Under the pieces are notes generated by a model that was given only the letters and a program-made list of their open reading frames with translations, was not told the origin of the DNA and did not search any database. Source: Trichoderma breve (lineage: Eukaryota; Ascomycota; Sordariomycetes; Hypocreales; Hypocreaceae). Taken from it: a stretch of 64,000 nt of DNA. Shown here in pieces: positions 12,097 to 22,353 of this stretch (within the stretch, counting starts at the first letter, position 1; each line of letters begins with the position of its first letter). The position numbers and the translations under genes were made by a program. The DNA lies in assembly GCF_028502605.1 (NCBI RefSeq), contig NC_079237.1, positions 3,534,001 through 3,598,000 on the forward strand. Reading direction: 5' to 3'.

Positions 12097-15000
12097 ATGA
12101 GATCCATGAGGCCTCTCCTTACCGCGCTCGGCATCTTTGCGGGCGCGGCAGTGGCGACCACAGAAAGTACCAGCAAAGCATCAATTCACGATCTTGCCCT
12201 ACAGAAATGGACAGTGACGAATGAGTACGGCAACATCACCGTGCCGGGCAAGTTCCCTTCGCAAGCTCATCTGGATCTTCATGCAGCTGGTGTGATTGGT
12301 GAGTCGAGTCAAAGCATACGATTGCCCACTTTGGATTATACTAACGGGGAAACCCATAGATGAACCGTGAGATATCCTTCTGAATGGCTTTTGAGGCCAA
12401 TTGAAGAACCGAAACTGATGTGATGATACTAGAAACAATGGCCTGAATGACTTCGACCTGCGATGGATTGCGGCTCAGAACTGGACATATACCAGCAAGC
12501 CAATTAGCGGACTGTGAGTTTACCTCAGTTTAGTAGAGAATGGATCGACCAGAACAGTTATGCTAACAGTGAGTCTAGGAGTAAACATTCGGACATAGCT
12601 ACGTGGCTAGTGTTTGATGGCCTGGATACATACGCAACTGTCAAGTTTTGTGACCACATTGTTGGAACACCAGATAACCAGTTCCGACAATGGTTTTATG
12701 ATGTCTCGTCAGCCCTTGCTAGTTGCAAGAGTGACCCTGTTCTCAGCATCAACTTTGGCAGCGTGCCTCGCATCATCAATGCCATCAACGCAAGCGATGA
12801 AGTCCAGCGTAAGTCATATATCACGGCTCTCAAGAAATCTATGTTAACTCTTGGACTATATAGACTGGCCAGCTTCAGTGGTTTATCCATTCGAGTATCC
12901 AAACCGTCAATGGGTCCGCAAGGAACAGAATGACTTTGGATGGGATTGGGGCCCAGCTTTCTCTCCAGTAGGACCTTGGCAGCCGGGCCGCATCGTCCAG
13001 CTTAGCAAAGGTGGCGAGCTGTACTCTCTCAACACCGACATTGACATCTTCCGCAAAGGCCAGTTCAACAACTTTGCTCCTGACCAGACAGCTCCGTGGG
13101 TGGTAAACGCGAGTCTCGATTTCCTGGGAACTCTGCCAAAGCATGCCTCCATGTCGGTCGTCATTACTGATGCCAGTGACAGTCGCTCAGTATTGTACTC
13201 GGGCAAACTGGAGGGAGTGACACAGTCCGACATGACCGTCACTGGTTCTGTGACAATAGATGCCCACAAACCCAAGCTGTGGTGGCCTCGAGACATGGGC
13301 AATCAGCAGCTATACAACATAAAAGTCTCTGTCAGCAGCGCAGGGTCTAAGACACCTATTCTTGTCTCTCAGCGGCGTGTTGGTTTCCGAACTATCTTGT
13401 TCAGCTCAGGAAATATTACAGATGCGCAAATCGCCAGCGGTATCACCCCGGGAAACAACTGGCATTTTGAGATCAACGGCCATGAGTTTTATGCCAAGGG
13501 TGCCAATCTTATCCCTCCTGATGCTTTTTGGCCACGAGTCACCTCGGATAGAATGAATCGCCTATTCGACTCAGTTGAGTCGCAGAATTTCAACATGCTG
13601 CGCGTGTGGTCCTCGGGTACATACTTGCCCGACTGGATCTACGACATTGCTGATGAGCGCGGTGTATTGCTTTGGAGCGAGTTCCAGTTCAGCGATACCT
13701 TGTATCCAGACAGCGAGGATTTCAAGGCCAATGTTGTTGGTGAGATTACTTACAACGTCCGTCGGTTGAACCACCATGCCTCTTTGGCGTGCTGGATGGG
13801 TGGCAATGAGTTTGAGAACTTGATGCTGCCCATAGCTCAGGGCGCCGATCCTGCAACTTACCCATACGTCCTAGGCCAGTATGAGAACCTCTTCATTACT
13901 ACACTATTCAATGTTTTAGCTGCAAACAGCCATTCCATCTCGTACAGTCCTTGCAGTGCAAACAATGGCTGGCTGGAGATTGATCTTGATCTTCCCGTGC
14001 CTATTGTTGAGCGGTACTACAACACTACTAGCGGACACATCTACGGCGACACAGACTTTTACAATTACGACACATCAGTTTCCTTTGATACCTCTGCATA
14101 TCCAGTTGGTCGCTTCGCCAACGAATTTGGCTTTATCAGCATGCCCAGCATTCAGACATGGCAACAAGCCGTTGATCCTGACGAACTCTCCTTCAACTCC
14201 ACAACGGTCATTTTACGAAACCATCACTACCCAGCTGGTGGACTGACCAGAAATATTCACAACAGCACTTTGGGCCAAGTCGAAATGACATTGGCTGTTG
14301 AGCGGTACTATCCGACTCCCGACAAGACCGATCCCGTGGCCAATTTTAGCTCCTGGTGCCACGCTACCCAGCTGTTCCAAGCAGACATGTACAAATCTGA
14401 GATTCAATTCTACAGACGTGGCAGCGGCCTGCCAGAGAGACAACTTGGCTCCTTGTATTGGCAGCTCAACGATATTTGGCAAGCCCCGACCTGGGCTGGT
14501 CTTGAGTACGACGGACGGTGGAAAGTATTACCATATGTTTCTCGCAGGACTTATGAGCACGTCATTGCGTCTGCTTTCTGGAACTACACGGCGAACGAGT
14601 TGGAGATCTGGGTGACGTCTGATCTCTGGGAGCCCGTGTCTGGTGAGGTATCATTGACTTGGGTTGATCTGAAAGGCAAGCCTATTGCAAACAACGCGGG
14701 CATGGCGAAATCGACCAAGTTTAACGTGGGCGCCATCAACACCACACAGATCATCTCAGCCAACGTGAAATCGGATCTCAAGATCCCAGACACCAGTGAC
14801 GCTGTTTTGGTCATCGAACTTACAGCCCACGGCAAACTCCCCAACGCAGCCAACAGCAAGACCACAACCTTTACTCACCACAACCACTTCCTCCCTGTGT
14901 GGCCTAATCAAGCCAAGGTGTCAGATCCCAAGCTACACTTGTCATACAACAAGTCTACAAAGAAGTTTACTGTGGAAGCTACGGCTGGTGTGTCTCTCTA

Positions 15001-15172
15001 TACTTGGCTGACGCACCCAGCTGGTGTTTTGGGCTTCTTTGACGATAATGCATTTGTTTTGAGACCTGGCGAGAAGAAGGAGGTTGGATTTACTCTTCAG
15101 CAAGATACTACAGGGGGGAAGTGGACTGAACAGGTGACGGTGGAGAGCTTGTGGGATTTGACCACGCCATGA
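12097..15172 (+). CDS. mndA: Secreted GH2 beta-mannosidase (type A)
   Basis: Five exons are inferred: 12097-12298, 12360-12366, 12433-12513, 12579-12808 and 12864-15172, giving 942 residues. The 7-nt second exon supplies Asp-Glu-Pro in GVIDEPNNGLNDF, a position conserved in GH2 mannosidases, and keeps the frame open. A signal peptide (LLTALGIFAGAAVA) begins the protein. The sugar-binding domain carries FGWDWGPAF, typical of beta-mannosidases. The acid/base is Glu489 in WMGGNEFE and the nucleophile is Glu594 in FANEFGF. RRGSGLPERQLGSLYWQLND and WAGLEYDGRWK are further family motifs. The enzyme releases terminal beta-mannose from mannan oligosaccharides and N-glycan cores. Many N-x-S/T sites fit a secreted glycoprotein. 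Length and motifs match Aspergillus MndA; the symbol is borrowed from there. Confidence 0.92.
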
Positions 15173-15313
15173 TTAGTCGAGATAATTGTATAGGTTACAG
15201 ATTATATGACTTTCATCATTGTACGCAAATTAGGTGACTTGTTATGGCAATGGCTGTGATTAAAGTAAACATCGTATTATAGAAACTTTGCGCTGCTCCA
15301 TCTGCTCAAACAT

Positions 15314-15904
15314 CTATTGCCCTGGTGCTTTCTTTGAAGTGTATACAGTCTCAGAATCGCCCGACTGTGATTTAAACGTAATGGTTTCATCTTCGTTGAT
15401 GATTATCTCCGTAACTTTACCTTCATCCTCCTCTCTCAAGATGTGCTGCTTAAATCCTGCTGTTTCTTCCGTCTCATACAACCTATTACTCGTCGCCTTC
15501 GCAACAGCTACCGTCGCCAAGGTAGCAGGCACGGCTAAAACAGGACCACCCGAGATCACTGCAATCGGGGCCAAGAGCATCCCAGCCTGATAAATGAGCT
15601 CGGGTGAAACGCCCTTCTCAATGGCATCAAATGCGCCGCGAAAGTTTTGCGGGTTGCTGTAGTAGAGCGTCTTCATGTCTTGACTATACCAGGAGATGAA
15701 CCACCAGTCGCGGCCTGTGGTGAAGAAGCCGGTGTTGTATTCAACTTTGAGGGATTCAGTAGAAGAGTCGCCGGCGGGGATGGCGGCCCATTCTTTGCGG
15801 TGCTTGTAGACGTCGCTGTATTTGTGGACGAGGGAGATGCCGACGATGGGCTTGGAGGTGTTGTTGCGGATAGAGACGGCGGCGGTGCGTTTTGTAGTTT
15901 CCAT
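15314..15904 (-). CDS. Small protein resembling the 'up-regulated in Daf-2' domain family
   Basis: A single exon of 196 residues on the minus strand. The ATG at 15904 is chosen because residues upstream of it look like translated leader. Residues 8-90 form a beta-rich region with VHKYSDVYKHRKEW (26-39), FFTTGRDWWFISWYS (60-74) and a YYSNPQNFRG strand. A hydrophobic stretch at about 104-136 (YQAGMLLAPIAVI then LAVPATLATVAVA) could insert into a membrane. A C-terminal beta segment ends GDSETVYTSKK. The pattern matches what I recall of fungal proteins annotated as 'up-regulated in Daf-2 domain'; that recall is the weak point. The function of the family is unknown. It converges on the beta-mannosidase gene with only 141 bases between stop codons. 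Confidence 0.6.
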   Translation of the reverse strand: METTKRTAAVSIRNNTSKPIVGISLVHKYSDVYKHRKEWAAIPAGDSSTESLKVEYNTGFFTTGRDWWFISWYSQDMKTLYYSNPQNFRGAFDAIEKGVSPELIYQAGMLLAPIAVISGGPVLAVPATLATVAVAKATSNRLYETEETAGFKQHILREEDEGKVTEIIINEDETITFKSQSGDSETVYTSKKAPGQ

Positions 15905-17102
15905 GGCTATGGTGATAATGAGATGAGATAGATGAGATTGTGATTTAATTTGCTTTGCGATTAAGAGAGAATCTGATGAGGACAGATTGACTGCATTTAT
16001 AGTTTTCAGCATTGTCACCGTGTAAGTTGCAATATATCCAGCCGCCGTCTCTGGCTGCGTGTCTCAGTTGCCCAAGCAGTCACATTGCGATATCAAAAAG
16101 CCACACCTGAAGTTTTAACATGCTAATGATGAAATCTCAATTGAGGCCCCATGACTAGAAGATGTTTCCAGCAAAGAGTCTATTCTTGTGGAGCCGTGAG
16201 AGGCTGCTCTTCTGCGGCGACAAGGGTTTTCTTTGTGTGGTTGGGGGAGGCTTTGAGACAGAAGCTGAAAACTAGACGGCCAAAGCTCCACTTGCTTAAC
16301 TTCATCCGATTAGTATAGATGCGAGATGCTGGCACGGGCCGGTCAGACCCTGGAACTATATTTGTGATTGGTATCAGGGATTTATAGGCGGTATAAGTGC
16401 CGAAATCACAAATAGACCCTCTTGTATCTCGGGAGTGATCTAGTTTCCGAATTGATCTAGCGAGAAGAGCGCGAGCTGCGGCTATGGAGAGACAGAGTAC
16501 GCTTGATGAGTGAAGCATACTGTAACAATGTCGACGTTCACAATCCTTTTGTGAATATGGAAGAGTTGTATCAGATGAGCCAAAAGCGTCTCCAGAGCTG
16601 ACGGCAAGCTACTAGCACTGTCGCTGTCTTTGTCACACTTGTACAGTTCATAGTACTGACAGCTCAGAGGCTATCAGCCTTATGAATAAATTCTGTCTAC
16701 TCTATCTGGCTTTTAGTTATTCATAATTTATAGCACATTACTTCAATGTTTACAGGCTTCTGTGCTTTTGTTACCTTTAAAACTACAATTCTTTTCTTTG
16801 AAGATGAACGGAACTACTAGCGAACAATCTTTGTTCCGTAGACCGTAGAATGCGTGTATTTGTTCAGACTCCCAGTGACTTATGGTTATCAAGTCATCAA
16901 AGAAGAAAAGCTCTGTTTCAAAGGCACTATGCTCAGCCATTGTTGCAGTAACGCCTTTTCTGTTCGTCCATTCCTACGATCCCATCGACTTAAAAAGCGA
17001 GAACCGCCGCAGAGAGGCCATAAGTAAACTGCATATTTGTCTCTCGACTACTCTTCAAACCAGATCGATCGCAGGACACCACATCCCTAGTTACCTTCCA
17101 CC
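15905..17102. other. Intergenic region, 1.2 kb
   Basis: Holds the promoter of the minus-strand gene and that of the Ser-rich gene. A minus-strand ATG-started frame at 16180-16518 (112 residues) begins with a weak signal-like stretch but has no recognised motif, so I do not call it. Confidence 0.45.
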
Positions 17103-17588
17103 ATGGCTCTATTGAAACCTCAACCTACTCCTCGCCCTCGAGGTGACTCTGTCAGCTCTGATTTGTCTTTCCATTCTGCAATTTCTTTTCATTCCGACAC
17201 CTCTTATCAGTCTTCTGCCTCTTTCTTAGCTGTTGGGTCTCCCGAAGCCGTTGAGCCTCCCGGATATGCTACGTCTCCAGACAACGCTGGTCCTGCATCT
17301 CATGGTCGACGTGATTCTACTACCTCACTCAGCTCTACCGACTCTGGCATTTCCATGAGCTCTGGAACTCTTTTCCATTCGGACGATAGTGCTGGCCCCT
17401 CCAACCCTAATCCCAGTTCTTCCATTCCCTCTGGCGGTTCTACGAGCTCTGTACTCCCACATCATACCGAATCTACTAACTCTAACCCATCCGCTGACTC
17501 TGCCAGCCCCAGTGTTTCTACTACCTCCCGCACTACCGATGATGAATCAGGAATACGGCAGAGCCGAAATGAGGGAGCTCACTCATAG
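17103..17588 (+). CDS. Ser-rich low-complexity hypothetical protein
   Basis: A single exon of 161 residues starting at an ATG in a good context (CCACCATGG). About a third of the residues are serine. Repeated short blocks such as SFHSAISFHSDTSYQSS and STTSLSSTDSGISMSS look like phosphorylatable disordered sequence. There is no signal peptide, no cysteine and no domain. Composition alone makes the call uncertain, but codon use is C/T-biased at third positions as in neighbouring genes. No function is proposed. Confidence 0.5.
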   Translation: MALLKPQPTPRPRGDSVSSDLSFHSAISFHSDTSYQSSASFLAVGSPEAVEPPGYATSPDNAGPASHGRRDSTTSLSSTDSGISMSSGTLFHSDDSAGPSNPNPSSSIPSGGSTSSVLPHHTESTNSNPSADSASPSVSTTSRTTDDESGIRQSRNEGAHS

Positions 17589-18565
17589 TGAGAATATGCA
17601 GAATCCGCAAAGCGGTACATGATTGCAAGCTGGATGATCTGGCAGCTCAAGGGAAGTTATATAACAAAAACTAGTTTGCTAATGAAGGCTAGGCGGTGGC
17701 TTCTGGTGAATGATGTTTACCACAACAGCAAGTATCTGTCATATCATATATGCGATTATTTCTTGCAGATGGTTAAGGAAATGTATCTTTTATGTCGTTT
17801 CGGATAAAAAAGTCTGGAAAAATAGATTATTGAGTTAATGAATTGACTAATACAAATTCTAAGCAATTATATGTACTCGTCATCTGTTTCTTCCCTTTTG
17901 GTCGTATTGACAATTTAACGTCTGTAGTCGTAAGGACGTGCTGGCATAACTCTAGAGAGTGTGCGACTGATAGATGAAGCATATTTCCATTTACGTGGTC
18001 AATTCTTGCTACCATACCCGGGTAATTGTTCATAACGACTCCATTAGCCATTTGCAGTCCTCTCTTTCAATATGATTGGTTGTTGACAAGCGATTTATGC
18101 TACAAACGCCACGCAACACCTCGCTCTATACAACGGGTACGATTAGTAGCAAAACGTCAGCGCCGCCAGCGGTTAAATACGATAAATGGGTCTTGGAAAT
18201 CCTACACGCAAGCAATGCTGGAATTAACTGCAACTAACTTTTAGTGACTTACAACGATGGATCGAGCTGACGAAATGGCCTACGAAGTGGCATACGAACT
18301 CCCCGGCTTCGGCTTCGGCTCCGGCTGCAGCTGGACGAGTTTGAGTTTCGTAGACTTCAAGTATAAAACTAGAAACTAGTATTTATTCACTGCGAGATAC
18401 AATTTTTTGAACCATGTATATCCTTCAACAATTAGCCATCGGATGCTTTTGAATTCAACCAGATATTAAAATTTCTGACATCCTGCATACTCATCATTCG
18501 CTGTTCCAAAGCAGCCAATACCATTAATAATTAGAAACTCCTCTATAAGTTAGAGATACTCCACC
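17589..18565. other. Intergenic region, about 1 kb
   Basis: AT-rich. A short GGCTTC-type tandem repeat lies at about 18304-18327, and a TGTACTCGT half palindrome ends near 17880. No gene is supported. Confidence 0.45.
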
Positions 18566-20026
18566 ATGCTCATCAAGCAAACCACATCCGCATTTTTCAG
18601 TCAGCTCGACGAACTAATTCGTTCCGAAAATGACGGCAACACTAGCTCCGCGTCTGTTTTGGCCAAACTTGGGACGCCTTGTGCTTCGGTTGCTATTATG
18701 GAAGACGGAGTCATATCGTCCCATTGCTTCTCAACTGGACAAGAAAATACAGAGACTATATTCCAAGCCTGCAGTATATCGAAGCCAACATTTGCAGTTG
18801 CGTTGCTAAAGCTTGTTGACGGGGGCAAAATTGCACTCGACACCCGCATTGGCGATGTCCTATCACAAGATGTGTTAGATATCTTGACAAAAGATGCCTC
18901 TGCTAGCGAGAGCTCTGTGGTCAAGGGTATCACCATTGCACAGCTTCTAAGCCATACTTCTGGCCTCTCTCAAGGTGGTTTTCCCGGTTATTCCGTCTTG
19001 GATGACTCTCGAATTCCAACACTGCGCGAAGTTTTAATGGGAGCGAATCCTGTCAATACACTGGACGTGCACTTGCAAGGATTCCCTGGCCAGTCGTACT
19101 CTTACTCAGGCGGCGGTTTCGCAGTACTTCAGCTTGTCTTTGAGACCATCACCAATAAAGATTTCGCCACGGCGATGCATGATATTCTACTAGGACCTTT
19201 GGGAATGACGAGATCTTCTTTCCACCCGTTACCAATTCAAGAAAAGAATGCAGCCAAGTGCCACTGGAATGGCTATACTCCCTGTGAGGATGCTCAGCGA
19301 GTCAATCCCGAACAAGCTGCTGCGGGTTTATGGACTACACCAAGTGATCTCTTGAAGCTTATCAGCGCTGTACAACAGTCTCTCCAACGTTCCGACAACA
19401 CTGGCTTTCTTCGACAAGAAACGGCCAAGAGTATGCTGACATTGGTGAAGTCAGATGTCGCTCTCTCATGGTTTATTCCTGGAGACCTGAAGACTGTCTT
19501 TAGCCACGGTGGCAGTAATTGGCCAGGCTTCAGAACCTATGTTGCTGGATACGCCGATCTTCCAGGGGCAGCCAAGGTAAAGATACCAGAAAACTGCGGC
19601 ATCTCCATTATGACGAATGCTGTTGAGGGAGACATAATTGTATGGAAACTCCTTCAGGCTATTGCGTATCTGAAGAAATGGCCAGAGATCCCTTTGCCGC
19701 TAGGATACACAAGAGTCCTACCATTCAGAGCCCACAGAGACGAAATCGGCACGCAGTGGAAGCGTTGGTTGGGTAGATGGACATGTGGTGAGACGGGTTG
19801 GAGCATTGAAGCCAATGAAAGTGGGAACCCGACTATTCAATATGGCCAACTGTCACCCTTCCCTTTAGTACCAGCAGCAATGTCGGCTACGATTAGGGAT
19901 GGCAAAACACAAGCTACCAACCTGATGGTAAGCGGACTAGACGTTCTGGTATACTTTTGTGAAGACGATACAATCGAGATAGTCAAGGGAAGGGGTCAGC
20001 AAACTACCAAGTTGACTAGGGCATGA
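18566..20026 (+). CDS. Serine beta-lactamase-like (class C / LovD-type) hydrolase
   Basis: A single exon of 486 residues with an ATG in a strong context (CCACCATGC). The active-site signature of the beta-lactamase/transpeptidase-like family is complete. The nucleophile and lysine are Ser70 and Lys73 in ACSISKP, the catalytic tyrosine is Tyr180 in YSYSGGGF, and the third motif is His314-Gly-Gly in FSHGGSNWPGF. LLSHTSGLSQGGFPG and LGPLGMTRSSFHP are family landmarks. A C-terminal domain of about 100 residues after position 385 resembles the lipocalin-like extension found in many of these enzymes. No signal peptide is visible, so it is probably cytosolic. Fungal members include esterases, acyltransferases such as LovD, and D-aminopeptidase-like enzymes. 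No polyketide or peptide synthase gene is nearby, so the substrate stays open. Confidence 0.85.
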   Translation: MLIKQTTSAFFSQLDELIRSENDGNTSSASVLAKLGTPCASVAIMEDGVISSHCFSTGQENTETIFQACSISKPTFAVALLKLVDGGKIALDTRIGDVLSQDVLDILTKDASASESSVVKGITIAQLLSHTSGLSQGGFPGYSVLDDSRIPTLREVLMGANPVNTLDVHLQGFPGQSYSYSGGGFAVLQLVFETITNKDFATAMHDILLGPLGMTRSSFHPLPIQEKNAAKCHWNGYTPCEDAQRVNPEQAAAGLWTTPSDLLKLISAVQQSLQRSDNTGFLRQETAKSMLTLVKSDVALSWFIPGDLKTVFSHGGSNWPGFRTYVAGYADLPGAAKVKIPENCGISIMTNAVEGDIIVWKLLQAIAYLKKWPEIPLPLGYTRVLPFRAHRDEIGTQWKRWLGRWTCGETGWSIEANESGNPTIQYGQLSPFPLVPAAMSATIRDGKTQATNLMVSGLDVLVYFCEDDTIEIVKGRGQQTTKLTRA

Positions 20027-20505
20027 GTTTGTCTAACGCACACTTTTGTAAATGTAGAGGCATATTATACGAACGCGCCTGTTTGCATATATTCAAATTT
20101 ATTTAATTCCGATGCATTTGTCTATTTGTGCTAATTATTGATTCGAGCATCAACATGAGTTTGATTGCCAACTCTTAAGTGATATTTACCCTTTTCTCAT
20201 CCAGTGTTCCTGTCCCAACAACAAACAAATTACATCATTTGCAACATCCATCAAGAGAAAAGCGATCACTCGAGAATCAAGCTCCTCCTCATTGGCCACC
20301 AACGCGGACCTGCCAGCCAGTGTGTGAAATTCCGATTTTGCTCTCTAATAGCTTGAGGAGAAAAATGCTAGATGAGTCAACCGCAAAGAGGAGTGAGTGG
20401 CCATCGTTACTCTGCTGTGCCTCAAACTTGCCATTTGACGAGATGATCTCTATTTAGTCATAGTTTTGCATTAATTCTGTAGATGTCGTCAGCTTGCTAA
20501 CAGTG
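20027..20505. other. Convergent intergenic spacer
   Basis: Contains the 3' flanks of the serine hydrolase (plus) and of the TULIP/P47-like gene (minus). A 92-codon plus-strand frame at 20179-20457 has no recognisable feature. Confidence 0.5.
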
Positions 20506-22353
20506 CTAGTTTTGAGAATGGGTTGAAAAGTCGATCAGAAACACACTGGGGGTCGTTTGGGGATCCGGGTTAGGACTGACCATGTAATTGTTGAGACGGG
20601 GAATACTGGCTATCAAGTCTTGATGCTTGGAGAAGAAGGGGTCTTGATATGTAAATGGTTGGGCTCCAGGAAATATGAAGCGGTTTGGCTGACAGATGTC
20701 TATTAAGCTCATCTCGGCAGGCATCAGATCATCCATCATCTGTCGGAGGTTGTAAAAGAAGCCTTTCTTCGCGGTCTCGGTATCGGAGCTGTCACTGTCG
20801 CCATATTCCCAGCATCGTTCAGATTTGTCGTCAGACATGCAACTCGTTCTACTCAAATAAAACCCTCCGCCTTGACGGACAGACAACGAGTATTTCTCTG
20901 TCAAATACTTGTCGAACGGTTTGTGCTCTGCATAATCCCGGTTTTGGTGTGGGAACTCGGCAGCAACCGCGGCAGTAACCCACAAGCGCTGCTCAATCCT
21001 GACTTCTTGCCCTTCGAAATAGACATCACAAGAATAGCCGGGGTGAATATCTACCTTGGCATACTTGATACCTTGGCCGATATAAACTTTCATCCCATTG
21101 CTCTGGTCATCCCAGGACGGTAGAGGCTCACTCGGAGGGACTCCCGCCTGGATATGGAGCACACGGCTGCTGTCGTCATTTGTAAGATTAGCTGTCGCAT
21201 CACTAAGCCACTCTCCCTTGAGCAATTGTAGGCGGTAGTTTTCTTCTTTCCGAGCAACCGGTTCATACATGTAACGAGGAGCTAGACGCTTAAGGACATC
21301 CAGGAAGAATTGAGCCACTACATTGCGGCGAATTGCAATGACACCACTCTTATTATTGACGTCCTCGAGCCGCACCCAATTCCAATTGAAGTCTGAAACA
21401 TCCGTCACTCCATTGTTATTGATAGTGCAGATATAGTTAAGCGTGGCGATTGCTTGTTCGGATGAGGAAGGAGATGATAGAGGGTTACCGGAGCTGTCTC
21501 TGGGCGGATTCACAGCTCTCCCCGAAATTGCTGTCATGTACAGAGACGGGTCATGGTTGGGATATGTGACAGCCGAGACGACGAGGGGCGGAAAGCTGTG
21601 TCTAGAGGCAAATTGTAAATACCCTTTGAAGAGACAAGATACTAGGCAACCACCAGCTTTTGTTTTCATATCCATGCCTGGAAAATTGACATCATTTCGC
21701 GGTTTGGTGGCCCCCCAGCGGAGACACAACTGCTCAAGGCTGAACATTGTATCAGACAGATTTTCCAGCGCACGCCTAAGTTGAAACTTGGCGTCTGGGT
21801 GACTGTTGAAATAAAGGTCGTCGAGGTGTTTGCTGAGATCGTTCAGGACGAGATCGACGGTGCACGAAGCTGCCCAAGGTTTATCGCTGGGCTGCTCCCA
21901 AATATTCCAGCTGCCTGAATATCCCCACTTCACAGGATCGTTTTCAATGACAGTAATATCTGAGTAGTACATGTTGAAATCGACACTGCGGAGTTTTTGA
22001 CCAAAGTTGACAATGGACAAGTCTCTTGGGTTAACGTTTCGCGGTATCCCTATCCGCATCTTGATGCCAACTTGGAAAAGGGCATTAGTGCAGGCGGTTA
22101 TTCTTGGGTCATCATAAGGGGTGCCTTTGGGGATATCAAACGGATTGATACCGCCAGTCTGCTTCATCAATTCTTCCAGGGTGATTGGGTCCTCCAGGTC
22201 ACCGGTTGTCGGGTTTACCAGGTAGCATAGATACTTGACTTCCTGGCGTGCTTGATCTATAAATTTTACCATGCTAGAATTTATGCTAGCCTGCGTTGTA
22301 GCCACGACAAAGTCGCAGCCAAGGTTGGTGAGATTGCTTGATGTGCTATCCAT
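20506..22353 (-). CDS. Candidate TULIP / P47-like protein
   Basis: One uninterrupted exon of 615 residues on the minus strand, starting at ATG 22353. The N-terminus (LGCDFVVATTQASINSSMVK) has the arrangement I associate with P47-like TULIP proteins: an aromatic or charged residue before a beta strand, then a helix that opens a lipid-binding tubular fold. Downstream come FDIPKGTPYDDPRI, a strand with MRIGIP, SVDFNMYYSD, and PWAASCTVDLVLNDLS. The C-terminal half is again beta-rich (DIHPGYSCDVYFEGQEVRIE) and ends in an acidic, Ser-rich loop and a disordered tail. No signal peptide or membrane helix is seen. TULIP proteins bind lipids in an elongated cavity; bacterial P47 proteins sit beside neurotoxin-complex genes but are not themselves toxins. 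The family call is tentative. That the gene is real is much more certain. Confidence 0.6.
   Translation of the reverse strand: MDSTSSNLTNLGCDFVVATTQASINSSMVKFIDQARQEVKYLCYLVNPTTGDLEDPITLEELMKQTGGINPFDIPKGTPYDDPRITACTNALFQVGIKMRIGIPRNVNPRDLSIVNFGQKLRSVDFNMYYSDITVIENDPVKWGYSGSWNIWEQPSDKPWAASCTVDLVLNDLSKHLDDLYFNSHPDAKFQLRRALENLSDTMFSLEQLCLRWGATKPRNDVNFPGMDMKTKAGGCLVSCLFKGYLQFASRHSFPPLVVSAVTYPNHDPSLYMTAISGRAVNPPRDSSGNPLSSPSSSEQAIATLNYICTINNNGVTDVSDFNWNWVRLEDVNNKSGVIAIRRNVVAQFFLDVLKRLAPRYMYEPVARKEENYRLQLLKGEWLSDATANLTNDDSSRVLHIQAGVPPSEPLPSWDDQSNGMKVYIGQGIKYAKVDIHPGYSCDVYFEGQEVRIEQRLWVTAAVAAEFPHQNRDYAEHKPFDKYLTEKYSLSVRQGGGFYLSRTSCMSDDKSERCWEYGDSDSSDTETAKKGFFYNLRQMMDDLMPAEMSLIDICQPNRFIFPGAQPFTYQDPFFSKHQDLIASIPRLNNYMVSPNPDPQTTPSVFLIDFSTHSQN

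Noticed and set aside
16180..16518. 112-codon minus-strand frame with a weak signal-like start
   Set aside because: No recognised motif, and codon use does not differ from flanking non-coding DNA.
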